From contig NZ_FXZB01000016.1 of NCBI RefSeq assembly GCF_900169065.1, positions 1 to 64,000 on the forward strand: a DNA stretch of 64,000 nucleotides, given 5' to 3'. Positions 33,891 through 43,540 of the stretch are shown here, piece by piece. The translations under genes were made by a program, and so were the position numbers. Every line of letters begins with the position of its first letter. The stretch's first letter is position 1. This DNA is from Brevibacterium aurantiacum (lineage in GTDB: Bacteria; Actinomycetota; Actinomycetes; Actinomycetales; Brevibacteriaceae). A model generated the notes under the pieces. The model saw only the letters and a list, made by a program, of their open reading frames with translations. It ran no database searches and was not told where the DNA came from.

Positions 33891-35228
33891 GTGTCGAATC
33901 AGAATGAGTCAGGCAGACTGAATGAGCAAGAATGCACAGCGGCCGCGCAGGCGTCTCAGACCCTGCCTCTGATCACCGAAGAACTCGCCGCCACACACGC
34001 CAGGAACACCCAGTCGACACCGACGCCGAGCTCGCACGTGAGCACACCGGTGATGCCGCCGAATCCGATCCGACGCGAAGAGCAGCCGGTATCAGCAGGG
34101 TCGGCGACTCGGATGATGCAGGAGAACACCACTGCAGTCGGTGAATCGACAGCGAAGGATGACGTTGCCGAGAATGCGAAGGGCGACGACGGCGAGAAGA
34201 AGGAGAAGAGCGAGAGCAGGGTCTCGGCGACCCAGCTCGTCGCCGGTGCCGCAGCCGCCGCCACCTCCTCGGTCATCGGCGGGCAGCTGGGCGTGGCCGG
34301 AACGGTCGTCGGTGCAGGGGTCGCGAGCATCATCACCGGACTCGCGGTGACGCTCTACACCAGCAGCCTCGACAAGGGCAAAGAGAAGATCAAAGAAGTC
34401 GGCACGAAGCTCGCTCCGGCAGTGAAGGCGAAGTCACTCGGTGCCAAGACTCAGCGATCCCACGCCACCAGCACCTTCGGGAGCCTGAGCGACGAGGCGG
34501 ACGCAGCCACGACCGTCGACGTTCCGTCAGCGCAGCACCCATCGCCCGATGCCACCGAGGCGGCCAACGAGGAACCGAAGACGTGGTGGCAGAAGCTGCG
34601 CCGTAAACGCGTCCTCTACCCGGTGGCTATCGGGGTGGCGACATTCGGAATCGGCCTGGGTGCCGTAGTCATGGCCGAATCGTTCACCGACGCCGACATC
34701 TCGCCCGGCACCTCACAGATCTCACGATCAGTGACCGGAGATTCCGGCACCGGTGATGACTCCGAGACATCGCAAGACGGCGGCGGCACTGCCGAATCCA
34801 GTTCCTCCGGGGACGATTCCCAGCCCGGACAGAACCCGAATCAGGGCAGCGGAGCCGAGAGCCCGTCGACGAGTGAAGGACAGTCCACCTCGGCGAACGA
34901 GGGCAGCTCCACCACCTCCTCGACTGCAGATCAGACGGGGACCGACCAGGGCACCGATGCCAGTTCATCCACAACCACCGGCGACGACACCGCAGGAGCC
35001 GCCAGCGATTCAAGCGGATCCAGCAGTGCCGGAGCGGACACCTCGGGCGGGGGCGCAACCTCGACGGACGGGAGCTCGAGTTCCGGCTCGCAGGGTGAAG
35101 CAGGAAGCTCTGGCTCCGGCAGCTCGAGTGGAGGATCCAGCTCCAGCGGAGGCTCTGGTGACGGTGTGGGCAGCGGTTCCGGCTCGAGCTCTGCAGGCGG
35201 TGGAAGCGCCGCGACTGCCGCAGGTTGA
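33891..35228 (+). CDS. Ser/Gly-rich membrane-anchored protein of unknown function
   Basis: The product is about 445 residues. Residues 1-111 are hydrophilic and low in structure. Residues 112-157 form a long Ala/Gly/Val-rich hydrophobic stretch containing GGQLGVAGTVVGAGVASIITG, followed by a Lys-rich amphipathic segment. A basic WWQKLRRKRVLYP motif leads into a second hydrophobic helix (241-262). Residues 263-445 are almost entirely Ser, Gly, Thr, Ala and Asp, with no sortase LPXTG motif. The GTG at 33891 has GGAGG 7 bases upstream; the TTG at 33888 is too close. Positive charges before helix 241-262 suggest the Ser-rich tail is outside the cell. Confidence 0.75.
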   Translation: MSNQNESGRLNEQECTAAAQASQTLPLITEELAATHARNTQSTPTPSSHVSTPVMPPNPIRREEQPVSAGSATRMMQENTTAVGESTAKDDVAENAKGDDGEKKEKSESRVSATQLVAGAAAAATSSVIGGQLGVAGTVVGAGVASIITGLAVTLYTSSLDKGKEKIKEVGTKLAPAVKAKSLGAKTQRSHATSTFGSLSDEADAATTVDVPSAQHPSPDATEAANEEPKTWWQKLRRKRVLYPVAIGVATFGIGLGAVVMAESFTDADISPGTSQISRSVTGDSGTGDDSETSQDGGGTAESSSSGDDSQPGQNPNQGSGAESPSTSEGQSTSANEGSSTTSSTADQTGTDQGTDASSSTTTGDDTAGAASDSSGSSSAGADTSGGGATSTDGSSSSGSQGEAGSSGSGSSSGGSSSSGGSGDGVGSGSGSSSAGGGSAATAAG

Positions 35229-35391
35229 GGGTCAGGAATATTGAGCAGGGTGGCCTTGGTTGTACCGAGTAAGGAACCTGGATAGCGTGGAAATCGGTTG
35301 CGCCAGTCTTCTGCACGCTGCCAGGAACTCGATATCAGGGGAGCCGTGATCGGCCTTCGCTTCATCGCATACAGGCGAGCGATGTTCGTCC

Positions 35392-35397
35392 TATGAT
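35392..35397 (+). promoter_or_regulatory. Candidate -10 box for the catalase gene
   Basis: TATGAT lies about 59 bases upstream of the catalase start. No convincing -35 hexamer is seen at the usual distance (about ATACAG). The catalase leader also contains AAGGAG placed correctly before the ATG at 35456. Confidence 0.35.
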
Positions 35398-35455
35398 GGA
35401 TGAAGTGGACCGGGAAGAATGACTCCCCGTCGCTCAATCGGTTGAAGGAGAAGCA

Positions 35456-36943
35456 ATGACTAAACACGCTGATCATGAACATCCAGGATTCGACGGCACG
35501 AAGCCCTCGACGACCGAATCGGGTGCCCCACGAGAGTCCGACGCGCACTCGCTGAGTGTCGGAGCAGACGGCCCGCTCCTCCTCCACGATGTTGCACTCG
35601 TTGAGAAGCTGGCTCGGTTCGACCGCGAACGCGTTCCCGAGCGCAGCCCCCATGCCAAGGGATCCGGCGCCTTCGGCGAACTCGAGATCACTGCAGACGT
35701 CTCCGCCTACACCCGGGCGAAGTTCCTGCAGAAGGGCACGAAGACACCGATGCTCGCACGGTTCTCCACCGTCGCCGGTGAGCTGGGCTCACCCGACTCC
35801 TGGCGCGACGTGCGCGGATTCGCACTCAAGTTCTACACCGAAGACGGAAACTTCGACATGGTGGGCAACAACACCCCCGTGTTCTTCGTCCGCGATCCCA
35901 TGAAGTTCCCCGACTTCATCCACTCGCAGAAGCGCACCCCCGATTCGGGACTGCGCAGTAACAACATGCAGTGGGACTTCTGGTCGCTTTCGCCGGAATC
36001 GGCACACCAGGTCACCTACCTGATGGGACCGCGTGGCCTGCCCAAGACCTGGCGCAACATGAATGGCTACTCCTCGCACACCTACATGTGGGCCAATCAA
36101 GCCGGCGAACGGTTCTGGGTCCAGTACCACTTCCACACCGACCAGGGCGTGGAGAACATGACCAACGAGGAAGCCGGACGGATGGCCGGCGAGGACGCGG
36201 ACATGCACCGTCGCGACCTGTTCGACGCGATTGAGCGCGGCGACTACCCGTCATGGACCGTCAGCGTTCAGATCATGCCGTATGAAGAGGCCAAGACCTA
36301 CCGGTTCAATCCCTTCGATCTGACGAAGACCTGGTCGAAGAAGGACTACCCGCTCATGGAGATCGGCAAGTTCACGCTCAACAAGAACCCGTCGAACCAC
36401 TTCGCGCAGATCGAGCAGGCCGCATTCAGCCCCTCGAACACCGTGCCGGGCACCGGAATCTCGCCCGACAAGATGCTCATGGGCCGCGTCTTCTCCTACC
36501 CGGATGCGCAGCGCAACCGCATCGGCACCAACTTCAACCAGCTGCCGGTCAACGCTCCCATCACGAAGACCAATTCCTATGACAAGGAAGGTCAGATGGA
36601 GTACCACCATTCAGGTGATGCCCCGAACTATGCGCCCAACTCCTACGGCCGTCCGTACCAAGCCGAGGAGACTCAGGTCGAAGCGCGGTGGGAGTCCGAT
36701 GGTGAGCTGGTCCGCAGTGCCGCCACTCTGCACGCAGAAGACGACGACTTCGGTCAGGCACACACACTGATCCGCGAGGTCTACTCCGAAGAGGAGCGTC
36801 AGGGTCTCATCGAAACCGTCGTCGGTGCACTCAAGGACGGCGTGGAAGAGCCCGTGCTCTCCAACGTCTTCCAGTACTGGCGCAACATCGATGAAGAGGT
36901 CGGCCGCGCCATCGAGGACAAGTACAAGTCCGAGACTAAGTGA
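35456..36943 (+). CDS. katA: Monofunctional heme catalase KatA
   Basis: This is a clade 3-type small-subunit catalase of 495 residues that breaks down hydrogen peroxide in the cytoplasm. The distal His is residue 66 in [13 protein letters not shown]. The distal Asn region reads [13 protein letters not shown], and the proximal heme Tyr lies in [14 protein letters not shown] near residue 345. AAGGAG precedes the ATG. It stands alone, with a strong convergent terminator after it. Co-location with oxidases that make peroxide (FAD and copper amine oxidases) is suggestive only. Confidence 0.96.
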   Translation: MTKHADHEHPGFDGTKPSTTESGAPRESDAHSLSVGADGPLLLHDVALVEKLARFDRERVPERSPHAKGSGAFGELEITADVSAYTRAKFLQKGTKTPMLARFSTVAGELGSPDSWRDVRGFALKFYTEDGNFDMVGNNTPVFFVRDPMKFPDFIHSQKRTPDSGLRSNNMQWDFWSLSPESAHQVTYLMGPRGLPKTWRNMNGYSSHTYMWANQAGERFWVQYHFHTDQGVENMTNEEAGRMAGEDADMHRRDLFDAIERGDYPSWTVSVQIMPYEEAKTYRFNPFDLTKTWSKKDYPLMEIGKFTLNKNPSNHFAQIEQAAFSPSNTVPGTGISPDKMLMGRVFSYPDAQRNRIGTNFNQLPVNAPITKTNSYDKEGQMEYHHSGDAPNYAPNSYGRPYQAEETQVEARWESDGELVRSAATLHAEDDDFGQAHTLIREVYSEEERQGLIETVVGALKDGVEEPVLSNVFQYWRNIDEEVGRAIEDKYKSETK

Positions 36944-37039
36944 GTCGCGAGACCGCGTGAGTCGCGAAACCACGTGATCTGGCTGGCGGCAGCGGCATCA
37001 GCCCAGCACTGATGCCGTTGCCCGCCCTTCTTTGACAAC

Positions 37040-37103
37040 TCAGCAACCCTCCGGGCGCTGAGCAACCCCGCTTAAGGTTGCTCAGCGCCCGGAGGGTTGC
37101 TGA
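37040..37103. terminator. 28-bp perfect hairpin between catalase and permease genes
   Basis: Arms 37040-37067 and 37076-37103 are fully complementary over 28 bases (TCAGCAACCC... with ...GGGTTGCTGA), separated by the 8-base loop CCGCTTAA. It lies between two convergent genes and can end transcription from both sides. The arm itself repeats the CAGCAACC/GAGCAACC motif. Confidence 0.85.
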
Positions 37104-37144
37104 CATTGTGGGCACAGTGCGGGCGGGGTGTTGACCCCGCGAGC

Positions 37145-38713
37145 TCAGTCGTCGATCTCGTCGAGCAGCTTCTTCTCGTCGATGGCCAGCTGCTCCTTGT
37201 CGAGGTGCTGCATGAAGTGCTTCTTGCCCCTGGCGTACCAGAGCACAACGCTGATGATGAGCACCGCGAGGACCGCGATGGGGGAGTAGTTGAACGTCGA
37301 GATGGTGATCGGCAGCGTGGGCGGCAGGACGAACAGGATGCAGATCAGGATCACCCAGACGACTGCGACCCACCCGATGACCGCGCTCCAGCGGCCTAAG
37401 TTCCACGGACCCGGCTTGAACGAGTCGCCTTTGAGTCTGCGCAGCAGCACAGGTGCAACATAGGCGATGTAGAGCCCGATCACCGCCACGCTCGTCGCCG
37501 CCAAGTAGGCGGTCTCATTGAACAGCGCAGGCACCGTCAGCACCGAGGACAGCACGATGCACAGCCAGATCGAGTTCGTGGGAGTTCCGGTGCGTGGGTT
37601 GACCTTCTTCCAGTACTTGGACCCGGGAATCGCGTCATCGCGGGAGAACGCGTAGCTCATCCGCGAGTTCGCCGTCACTGATGCCATGCCGCAGAAGAAC
37701 TGGGCGCCGCAGACGATGAAGAGCAGGAACTTCGCCATCGTCGGATTGTTCAGAGCATCGAGGAACACCTGCGCAGGCGGCAGTCCCGTGGCGGTGGCGT
37801 TGAGCGCGGTCAGCCCTGCCTCGGAACCGTCTTGGATGGCGGCAGTGATCGAATACAGCAGGATCCAACCGCCGATGATCGAGATCAGCACGCTCATGAC
37901 GATGCCCTTAGGCGCTGCGGTCGAGGCGTTCTTCGTCTCCTCGGCCACGTGGGCCGAAGCGTCATAGCCGGTGTATGTGTACTGGGCCATCAGCAGGCCC
38001 ATGAGGAAGACGAAGGGCATGAACGTGAACCCGGTTTCGTTGTGCCAGGCCGTCATGGTCCAACTGAACGACTGGTGCTTCGTGGGCATGATCCACAGGG
38101 CAGCGACGATGATGAGCACACCGACGATATGCCACCAGGCAGAGACGCCCGAGAGCAGGTTGACCAGGTTGACCCCAAAGGTGTTGAGCAGACCGTGCAG
38201 AGTGATGATGACGAGGAACAGGATGAAAGTGTTGAGTGCGGTGGGCACGACACCGAAGGTCAGCGCCGCGAAGGCCATCATGGTCGTGGCCGCGCCGTAG
38301 TCGATGGCCGCAGTCACGGCCACCTCGCCGAGGAAGTTGAACCATCCGACGTACCAGGCCCAATGCCGTTTGTTGCGTTTGGCTAAGCGACCGGCCCAGA
38401 AATAGAGCCCACCGGCCGTTGGGTACTTCGAGCAGACCTCGGCCATGGCCAGCGCCACGCAGAGGACGAAGACGCCGACCAAGGGCCAGCCGATCGTGAT
38501 CGCAGCCGGACCGCCCGACCCCAGCGCGATGCTGTAGGAGGTGATACAGCCGGCGAGGATCGAGATGATGGAGAAGGAGACGGCGAAATTGCCGAAACCC
38601 GACATCCCGCGCTTGAGTTCCTGTTTGTACCCGAGCTCGGCAAGACTGGCCTCATCGGCGCTGAGGGCTGGACCTGGTGTCGGGTCATTGGGTGGTGCGG
38701 CTTCATTGCTCAT
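37145..38713 (-). CDS. APC-superfamily amino acid/amine permease
   Basis: This is a 522-residue transporter with about 12 predicted helices, of the amino acid/choline (GabP/BAT1-like) branch. Diagnostic segments are GMSGFGNFAVSFSIISILAG at helix 1, EVCSKYPTAGGLYFWAG, YTGYDASAHVAEET in the helix 6 region, and RDDAIPGSKYWKKV with a conserved Pro. The ATG at 38713 is chosen; the frame extending to 38797 is not family-like. It is divergent from the gamma-glutamyl-amine synthetase operon, and putrescine, GABA or another amine is a likely substrate (inference). Confidence 0.88.
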   Translation of the reverse strand: MSNEAAPPNDPTPGPALSADEASLAELGYKQELKRGMSGFGNFAVSFSIISILAGCITSYSIALGSGGPAAITIGWPLVGVFVLCVALAMAEVCSKYPTAGGLYFWAGRLAKRNKRHWAWYVGWFNFLGEVAVTAAIDYGAATTMMAFAALTFGVVPTALNTFILFLVIITLHGLLNTFGVNLVNLLSGVSAWWHIVGVLIIVAALWIMPTKHQSFSWTMTAWHNETGFTFMPFVFLMGLLMAQYTYTGYDASAHVAEETKNASTAAPKGIVMSVLISIIGGWILLYSITAAIQDGSEAGLTALNATATGLPPAQVFLDALNNPTMAKFLLFIVCGAQFFCGMASVTANSRMSYAFSRDDAIPGSKYWKKVNPRTGTPTNSIWLCIVLSSVLTVPALFNETAYLAATSVAVIGLYIAYVAPVLLRRLKGDSFKPGPWNLGRWSAVIGWVAVVWVILICILFVLPPTLPITISTFNYSPIAVLAVLIISVVLWYARGKKHFMQHLDKEQLAIDEKKLLDEIDD

Positions 38714-39124
38714 GGAGAACACCGTTCTTCTCGAAATGATTGTTTCCAGAGGGCTCGGTCCGCGGTTCCGAAGTGGTCGTCGCTGACCGATCGGCATCGT
38801 CGGGATCAGGCCCGCCGTCGGCGCAGGCCCCGAAACCGGCGCATGCGGAAGTCACGAAATTAGTGCGTGACGCAGTTCACAACTCTGTTCTGTCGTTGAG
38901 CTTCTCACCGCGGAAATGGTTTGTCAATAGGTATTTGCGCAGACCTAAAAACAGAACTGTCCTCAATTTATCCGGGACTATTGCGTATCAATGGTTCGGT
39001 GGCATACCTTAAATGTGAGAGTCTTCCCAAGCCACCACTGCAGCGAAGCGTGATCACCGCAGGAATGCAGAGCGTCGCAAAGATGCGCACGCGTCACCTG
39101 GGCGTGCTACCGAAAAGAGGAACC
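38714..39124. other. Divergent regulatory region of the second polyamine operon
   Basis: These 411 bases separate the permease and the gamma-glutamyl-amine synthetase gene. The permease side is GC-rich. The stretch 38915-39015 is clearly AT-richer than the surroundings and carries the candidate promoter at 38981-39010. Short mirrored TTCTG/CAGAA motifs occur near 38891 and 38953. No further gene is supported; a frame reading into the synthetase from 38921 is a non-homologous extension. Confidence 0.5.
38981..39010 (+). promoter_or_regulatory. Candidate promoter of the gamma-glutamyl-amine operon
   Basis: TTGCGT at 38981-38986 and TACCTT at 39005-39010 are spaced by 18 bases in the AT-rich part of the divergent region. 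They would give a leader of about 108 bases before the ATG at 39125. Confidence 0.4.
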
Positions 39125-40489
39125 ATGAGCGTGACTTCATCAGACCTGACCTTAGAACAGCTGCAGGCAGAGATCGCCGCCGGCCGCGTCGATACCGTGC
39201 TCGTCGCCGCCACAGACATGCAGGGCAGGCTCCAGGGCAAAAGGATCACCGGACGGTTCTTCATCGACGAGGTGATGGACAACGGCACCGAAGGCTGCAA
39301 CTACCTCATGGCCGCCGACGTGGAGATGAACACCGTCGACGGCTACGAACTCACCTCCTGGGAACGCGGCTACGGCGACCTCAAGTTCGTCCCCGACTAC
39401 TCGACCCTGCGCCGCATCCCCTGGCACCCGGCGACCGTGATGGTCCAATGCGACCTGGCCTTCCTCGACGGATCACCGCTGAGCGTCTCACCACGACAGG
39501 TGCTCAAGGCTCAGCTGGAGCGCCTCTCGACGCTCGGCTACGCACCCATCGGCGCCACAGAACTCGAATTCGCCCTCTACAACACCGGCTACCGCGAGGC
39601 GATGGGCAACGACTACCGGAACCTCGAAGCCGCCAGCACCTACAACATCGACTACTCGCTCTTCGGCACCGGCCAGGTCGAAGGCTACCTGCGACGCCTG
39701 CGCAATGAGATGGACGGCGCTGGCCTCTACACCGAAAGCGCGAAGGGCGAATGCAACCTCGGTCAGCTCGAGGTCGGCTTCCGCTACACCGACATGCTCA
39801 CCACGTGCGACAACCACGTCGTCTACAAACTCGGCGCCAAGGAGATCGCGGACCAGGAGGGTAAGTCGGTGACCTTCATGGCCAAGCCCAACGACCGCGA
39901 AGGCAGCTCCTGCCACATCCACATGAGCCTCAGCGACACCAACGGAACACCGGTCTTTCCTGCAGGCCATGGCACCGAGATGTCCGAGACGATGAAGCAC
40001 TTCGTTGCCGGCGTCGTCGCCACTCAGCACGACTTCACCTACCTCTACGCTCCGAACATCAACTCCTACAAACGCTTCGCCGACGGCTCCTTCGCCCCCA
40101 CCGCCGTCGGCTGGGGATGGGACAACCGCACCTGTGCCGTGCGCATCGTCGGCCACGGCCCGGCACTGCGCTTCGAACAGCGCGTCCCCGGTGCCGACGC
40201 CAACCCCTACATCGCGACTGCGGCTCTCATCGCGGCCGGAATCCACGGAATCGAGAACAAACTCGAACTGCCCGAGGCCCTCGAGGGCAATGCCTACACA
40301 CAGGACGTGCGGAGCATTCCGCGTCGCCTCCACGACTCCGTGGCCGCCTTCGGATCCTCCGACATCGCCCGCAGCGCCTTCGGCGACGAGGTCGTGGACC
40401 ACTACACCCACGCCGGCAAAGTGGAGATGGCGGCCTTCGACGCAGCGGTCACCGATTGGGAGGTCCGGCGTGGCTTCGAACGACTCTGA
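39125..40489 (+). CDS. Glutamine-synthetase-like gamma-glutamyl-amine ligase (PuuA/GlnA3 type)
   Basis: This is a 454-residue glutamine synthetase homologue, probably glutamylating putrescine or another amine rather than ammonia. The ATP and metal sites are visible as ATELEFALYN, QLEVGFRYTDML, SSCHIHMSLSDTNG, NSYKRF and RIVGHGPALRFEQRVPGADANPY. The DTVLVAATDMQGRLQGKRI opening is typical of PuuA and GlnA3/GlnA4 rather than of true GlnA. The ATG at 39125 follows AAGAGGAACC. It heads a five-gene operon with a GGATase-type amidohydrolase, aldehyde dehydrogenase, SDR and a regulator. Confidence 0.87.
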   Translation: MSVTSSDLTLEQLQAEIAAGRVDTVLVAATDMQGRLQGKRITGRFFIDEVMDNGTEGCNYLMAADVEMNTVDGYELTSWERGYGDLKFVPDYSTLRRIPWHPATVMVQCDLAFLDGSPLSVSPRQVLKAQLERLSTLGYAPIGATELEFALYNTGYREAMGNDYRNLEAASTYNIDYSLFGTGQVEGYLRRLRNEMDGAGLYTESAKGECNLGQLEVGFRYTDMLTTCDNHVVYKLGAKEIADQEGKSVTFMAKPNDREGSSCHIHMSLSDTNGTPVFPAGHGTEMSETMKHFVAGVVATQHDFTYLYAPNINSYKRFADGSFAPTAVGWGWDNRTCAVRIVGHGPALRFEQRVPGADANPYIATAALIAAGIHGIENKLELPEALEGNAYTQDVRSIPRRLHDSVAAFGSSDIARSAFGDEVVDHYTHAGKVEMAAFDAAVTDWEVRRGFERL

Positions 40490-41285
40490 TCAGAACCCAG
40501 CCGCTGACCCGGGGCCCCACCGCGCACTCATCGGCCTGCCCACCTACTACGGCCGCGGCCAATTCGGAGTCTGGGACAGGGACGCGGCGTTCCTGCCCAG
40601 CGTCTACGTCACCGCCGTGACCAGGGCCGGTGGCCGCGTCGTCCTCCTGCCACCGGAAGATCCGTGGACGCTTGCCGAGGTGGCCGAACTCGACGGCATC
40701 ATCCTCACCGGAGGCGATGACGTCGACCCCGCCCTCTACGATGCTCAGGCCCATCCCCGCACCCAGGCGCCCAATGTGCGTCGCGATTCCTTCGAGATCA
40801 CCCTGTACCGTCACGCCCGCACCGCGAAGGTGCCGGTGTTCGCGATCTGCCGCGGCGCCCAGATCGTCAACACCGTCCACGGCGGAACCTTGCACCAGCA
40901 CGTGCCCGACCTTGCGGACTTCGGCGCTCACGAGGCAGAGAAGAAGGACGAATTCGCCGAGGTGGCCGTGACGACTGCGCCCGACACCGCCGTAGCCGGC
41001 CTGATCGGAACCGGTGCCACAGTCAGGTGCCATCATCACCAGGCCATCGACCGCCTCGGCGATGGACTGATCGTCAGCGCACACGCCGCCGACGGGTGCA
41101 TCGAAGCACTGGAAACCCCGGACGGGTCGATGCTCGCGGTGCAGTGGCACCCTGAAGAGACACTCGAAGATCTGCGCCTGTTCACCGGACTCGTCGAGGC
41201 CGCGGCACGACGCGCACAGAAGACGAAACCCGCACCACCACTGAACGCCACACCACCACAGACGAAGGCGGAGGCCCACCGATGA
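40470..41285 (+). CDS. puuD: Class I glutamine amidotransferase, gamma-glutamyl-GABA hydrolase PuuD-like
   Basis: This 271-residue protein is of the peptidase C26 type. It is expected to release glutamate from gamma-glutamyl-GABA or a similar product at the end of the glutamylated route. The nucleophile is Cys127 in [20 protein letters not shown] is the characteristic loop, and the catalytic His/Glu lie in QWHPEE. The GTG at 40470 overlaps the preceding gene by 20 bases, with GGGAGG 6 bases upstream, so translation is coupled. A disordered Pro/Ala/Lys tail ends the protein. Confidence 0.86.
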   Translation: MASNDSDQNPAADPGPHRALIGLPTYYGRGQFGVWDRDAAFLPSVYVTAVTRAGGRVVLLPPEDPWTLAEVAELDGIILTGGDDVDPALYDAQAHPRTQAPNVRRDSFEITLYRHARTAKVPVFAICRGAQIVNTVHGGTLHQHVPDLADFGAHEAEKKDEFAEVAVTTAPDTAVAGLIGTGATVRCHHHQAIDRLGDGLIVSAHAADGCIEALETPDGSMLAVQWHPEETLEDLRLFTGLVEAAARRAQKTKPAPPLNATPPQTKAEAHR

Positions 41286-42634
41286 CCGAAGTGATCAACC
41301 CCGCGACCGAGGAGCTCATCACCTCGGTCGAATCGCACAGCGCCGAGGCGACGAAGGATGCGATCGGCCGGGCCGCCTACGCCTTCACCCGGTGGCGGAC
41401 CACGGCACCAGCCGAGCGAGCCGAACTGCTGCGCGCCTTCGCCCGCGCTGTCGACGCCGATATCGACAACCTCGCGGCACTCGAAGTCGCCGAGGCCGGA
41501 CACACCATCGGCAACGCCCGGGGCGAGGCCGGCAACGTCCGCGACGTCCTCAACTACTTCGCTGGGGGAGTAGAACGCCACCTCGGCGATCAGATACCAG
41601 TGGCCGGGGGCGTCAATGTCACCTTCAACGAACCACTCGGAGTCGTTGGCATCATCGTGCCATGGAACTTCCCGATGCCGATCGCCGGCTGGGGGTTCTC
41701 ACCGGCACTCGCCGCGGGCAACACCGTGGTCCTCAAACCCGCCGAGCTGACCCCGCTGACGGCGATCCGCCTCGGCGAACTGGCCCTGCAGGCCGGAATC
41801 CCCGACGGAGTCTTCCAGGTCATCCCCGGCAAGGGCTCGGTCGTCGGACAGACGTTCACCGACGATTCCAGGGTCGCGAAGATCGTGTTCACCGGATCGA
41901 GCGCGGTGGGCGAGAAGATCATGGCCGACGCGGCCAAGACGATGAAGCGCACGACACTGGAACTCGGCGGCAAGTCCGCGAACATCGTCTTCGACGACGC
42001 CGACCTCGAACTCGCCGCAGCCACCGCACCCTACGGAGTCTTCGACAACGCCGGCCAGGACTGCTGCGCGCGCTCGCGCATCCTCGTCCACGACTCCGTC
42101 TTCGACCGCTTCATGGAACTCCTCGGACCCGCAGTCTCCGGAGTCGTCGTCACCGACCCCAGCCGCGAAGAGGCAGAGATGGGTCCACTCATTTCCGCCG
42201 GCCACCACGAGAGCGTGGCCGGCTTCCTCGACGGCGTCGACATCGCCTTCACCGGCAGCGCCCCCAGCGGAGCCGGCTACTGGATGGCGCCGACGGTCGT
42301 GCTTCCGAAGTCACCGAATGATCGCATCGTCACCGAGGAGGTGTTCGGACCCGTCGTGACCGTCCAACGCTTTCGTGACGAAGCCGAGGCGATCACCATG
42401 GCCAACGATTCGCCCTACGGACTCTCGGGCTCGATCTGGACCCGCGATGTCGGCCGCGGACTGCGCGTCGCCCGGGGCGTCGACTCCGGCGCCCTGTCGC
42501 TGAACTCCCATTCCGCGGTGCGCTACTCGACCCCGTTCGGCGGGTTCAAACGCTCCGGCATCGGCCGCGAACTCGGCCCCCACGCGATGGACTCATTCAC
42601 GGAGACGAAGAACCTCTTCATCGCCACGGACTGA
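41282..42634 (+). CDS. Aldehyde dehydrogenase of the gamma-glutamyl-amine operon
   Basis: This is a 450-residue ALDH-superfamily enzyme, somewhat short because the N-terminal arm before VINPATEEL is trimmed. The active site is intact: Asn129 in PWNFPMP, Glu227 in LELGG and Cys261 in NAGQDCC, an unusual adjacent-cysteine pair. The likely role is oxidation of a gamma-glutamyl-aminoaldehyde (inference from operon). The start overlaps the puuD stop by 4 bases. Confidence 0.88.
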   Translation: MTEVINPATEELITSVESHSAEATKDAIGRAAYAFTRWRTTAPAERAELLRAFARAVDADIDNLAALEVAEAGHTIGNARGEAGNVRDVLNYFAGGVERHLGDQIPVAGGVNVTFNEPLGVVGIIVPWNFPMPIAGWGFSPALAAGNTVVLKPAELTPLTAIRLGELALQAGIPDGVFQVIPGKGSVVGQTFTDDSRVAKIVFTGSSAVGEKIMADAAKTMKRTTLELGGKSANIVFDDADLELAAATAPYGVFDNAGQDCCARSRILVHDSVFDRFMELLGPAVSGVVVTDPSREEAEMGPLISAGHHESVAGFLDGVDIAFTGSAPSGAGYWMAPTVVLPKSPNDRIVTEEVFGPVVTVQRFRDEAEAITMANDSPYGLSGSIWTRDVGRGLRVARGVDSGALSLNSHSAVRYSTPFGGFKRSGIGRELGPHAMDSFTETKNLFIATD

Positions 42635-42682
42635 GCCGTCTCAATCTCCCCACGAACACCACCACCAGGCAAAGGACACACC

Positions 42683-43483
42683 ATGAACGACACAGCAGGC
42701 GGGGACAACCAGATCATCTGCCGGCGCCTCCCGGGACGCACCGCCGTCGTCACCGGGGGCGCCAGCGGCATCGGGCTTGCCACCGCGAAACGCCTCGCCT
42801 CCGAAGGCGCGAACATCGTCATCGCCGACACCAACGCAGACTCAGGGACAGCCGCCGCCGAGGCGGTCGGGGGCCTCTTCGTGTCCACCGACGTCACCGA
42901 CGCGGACCAGGTGGAGAACCTGTTCCAGACGGCCTTCGACACCCACGGCAGCGTGGACGTCGCCTTCAATAACGCAGGTGTCTCCCCACCGGCGGACGCC
43001 TCGATCACGGAGACCAGCCTCGACGTGTGGCGCAAGGTCCAGGACATCAACCTCACCTCGGTCTACCTGTGCTCGAAGGCGGCGCTCAAACACATGCGCA
43101 GACAGGGTCGCGGATCGATCATCAACACGGCCTCGTTCGTCGCACTCATGGGCTCGGCGACCTCTCAGATCTCCTACACCGCGTCGAAGGGCGGAGTGCT
43201 GGCCATGTCACGGGAACTCGGTGTGGAGTTCGCGAAGGAAGGCATCCGCGTCAACGCACTGTGCCCGGGACCGGTGAACACCGAGCTGCTGCGCGAACTC
43301 TTCGCCAAGGACCCGGAGATGGCGGCCAGGCGTCTGGTGCATGTGCCGATGGGACGCTTCGCCGAGGCGTCCGAGATGGCTTCGGCCGTGGCCTTCCTGG
43401 CCAGCGACGATGCCTCATTCGTCACCGCCCAGTCGTTCACCGTCGACGGAGGGCTGACCAACGCCTACACGACCCCGCTGTGA
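42683..43483 (+). CDS. Short-chain dehydrogenase/reductase (SDR)
   Basis: This is a 266-residue classical SDR. The cofactor motif TGGASGIG is at residues 24-31, NNAG follows, and the catalytic Tyr-Lys pair is in YTASKGG. An Asp after the second strand (VIADTN) favours NAD over NADP. The substrate is unknown. Its place in the amine operon after the aldehyde dehydrogenase suggests an alcohol or hydroxy-acid step; succinic-semialdehyde reduction is one possibility. Confidence 0.87.
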   Translation: MNDTAGGDNQIICRRLPGRTAVVTGGASGIGLATAKRLASEGANIVIADTNADSGTAAAEAVGGLFVSTDVTDADQVENLFQTAFDTHGSVDVAFNNAGVSPPADASITETSLDVWRKVQDINLTSVYLCSKAALKHMRRQGRGSIINTASFVALMGSATSQISYTASKGGVLAMSRELGVEFAKEGIRVNALCPGPVNTELLRELFAKDPEMAARRLVHVPMGRFAEASEMASAVAFLASDDASFVTAQSFTVDGGLTNAYTTPL

Positions 43484-43540
43484 GCAGGGATAGCATGATG
43501 TCGAGTGATGCAGCATTGACATGAGACGACGGGAACGCGA

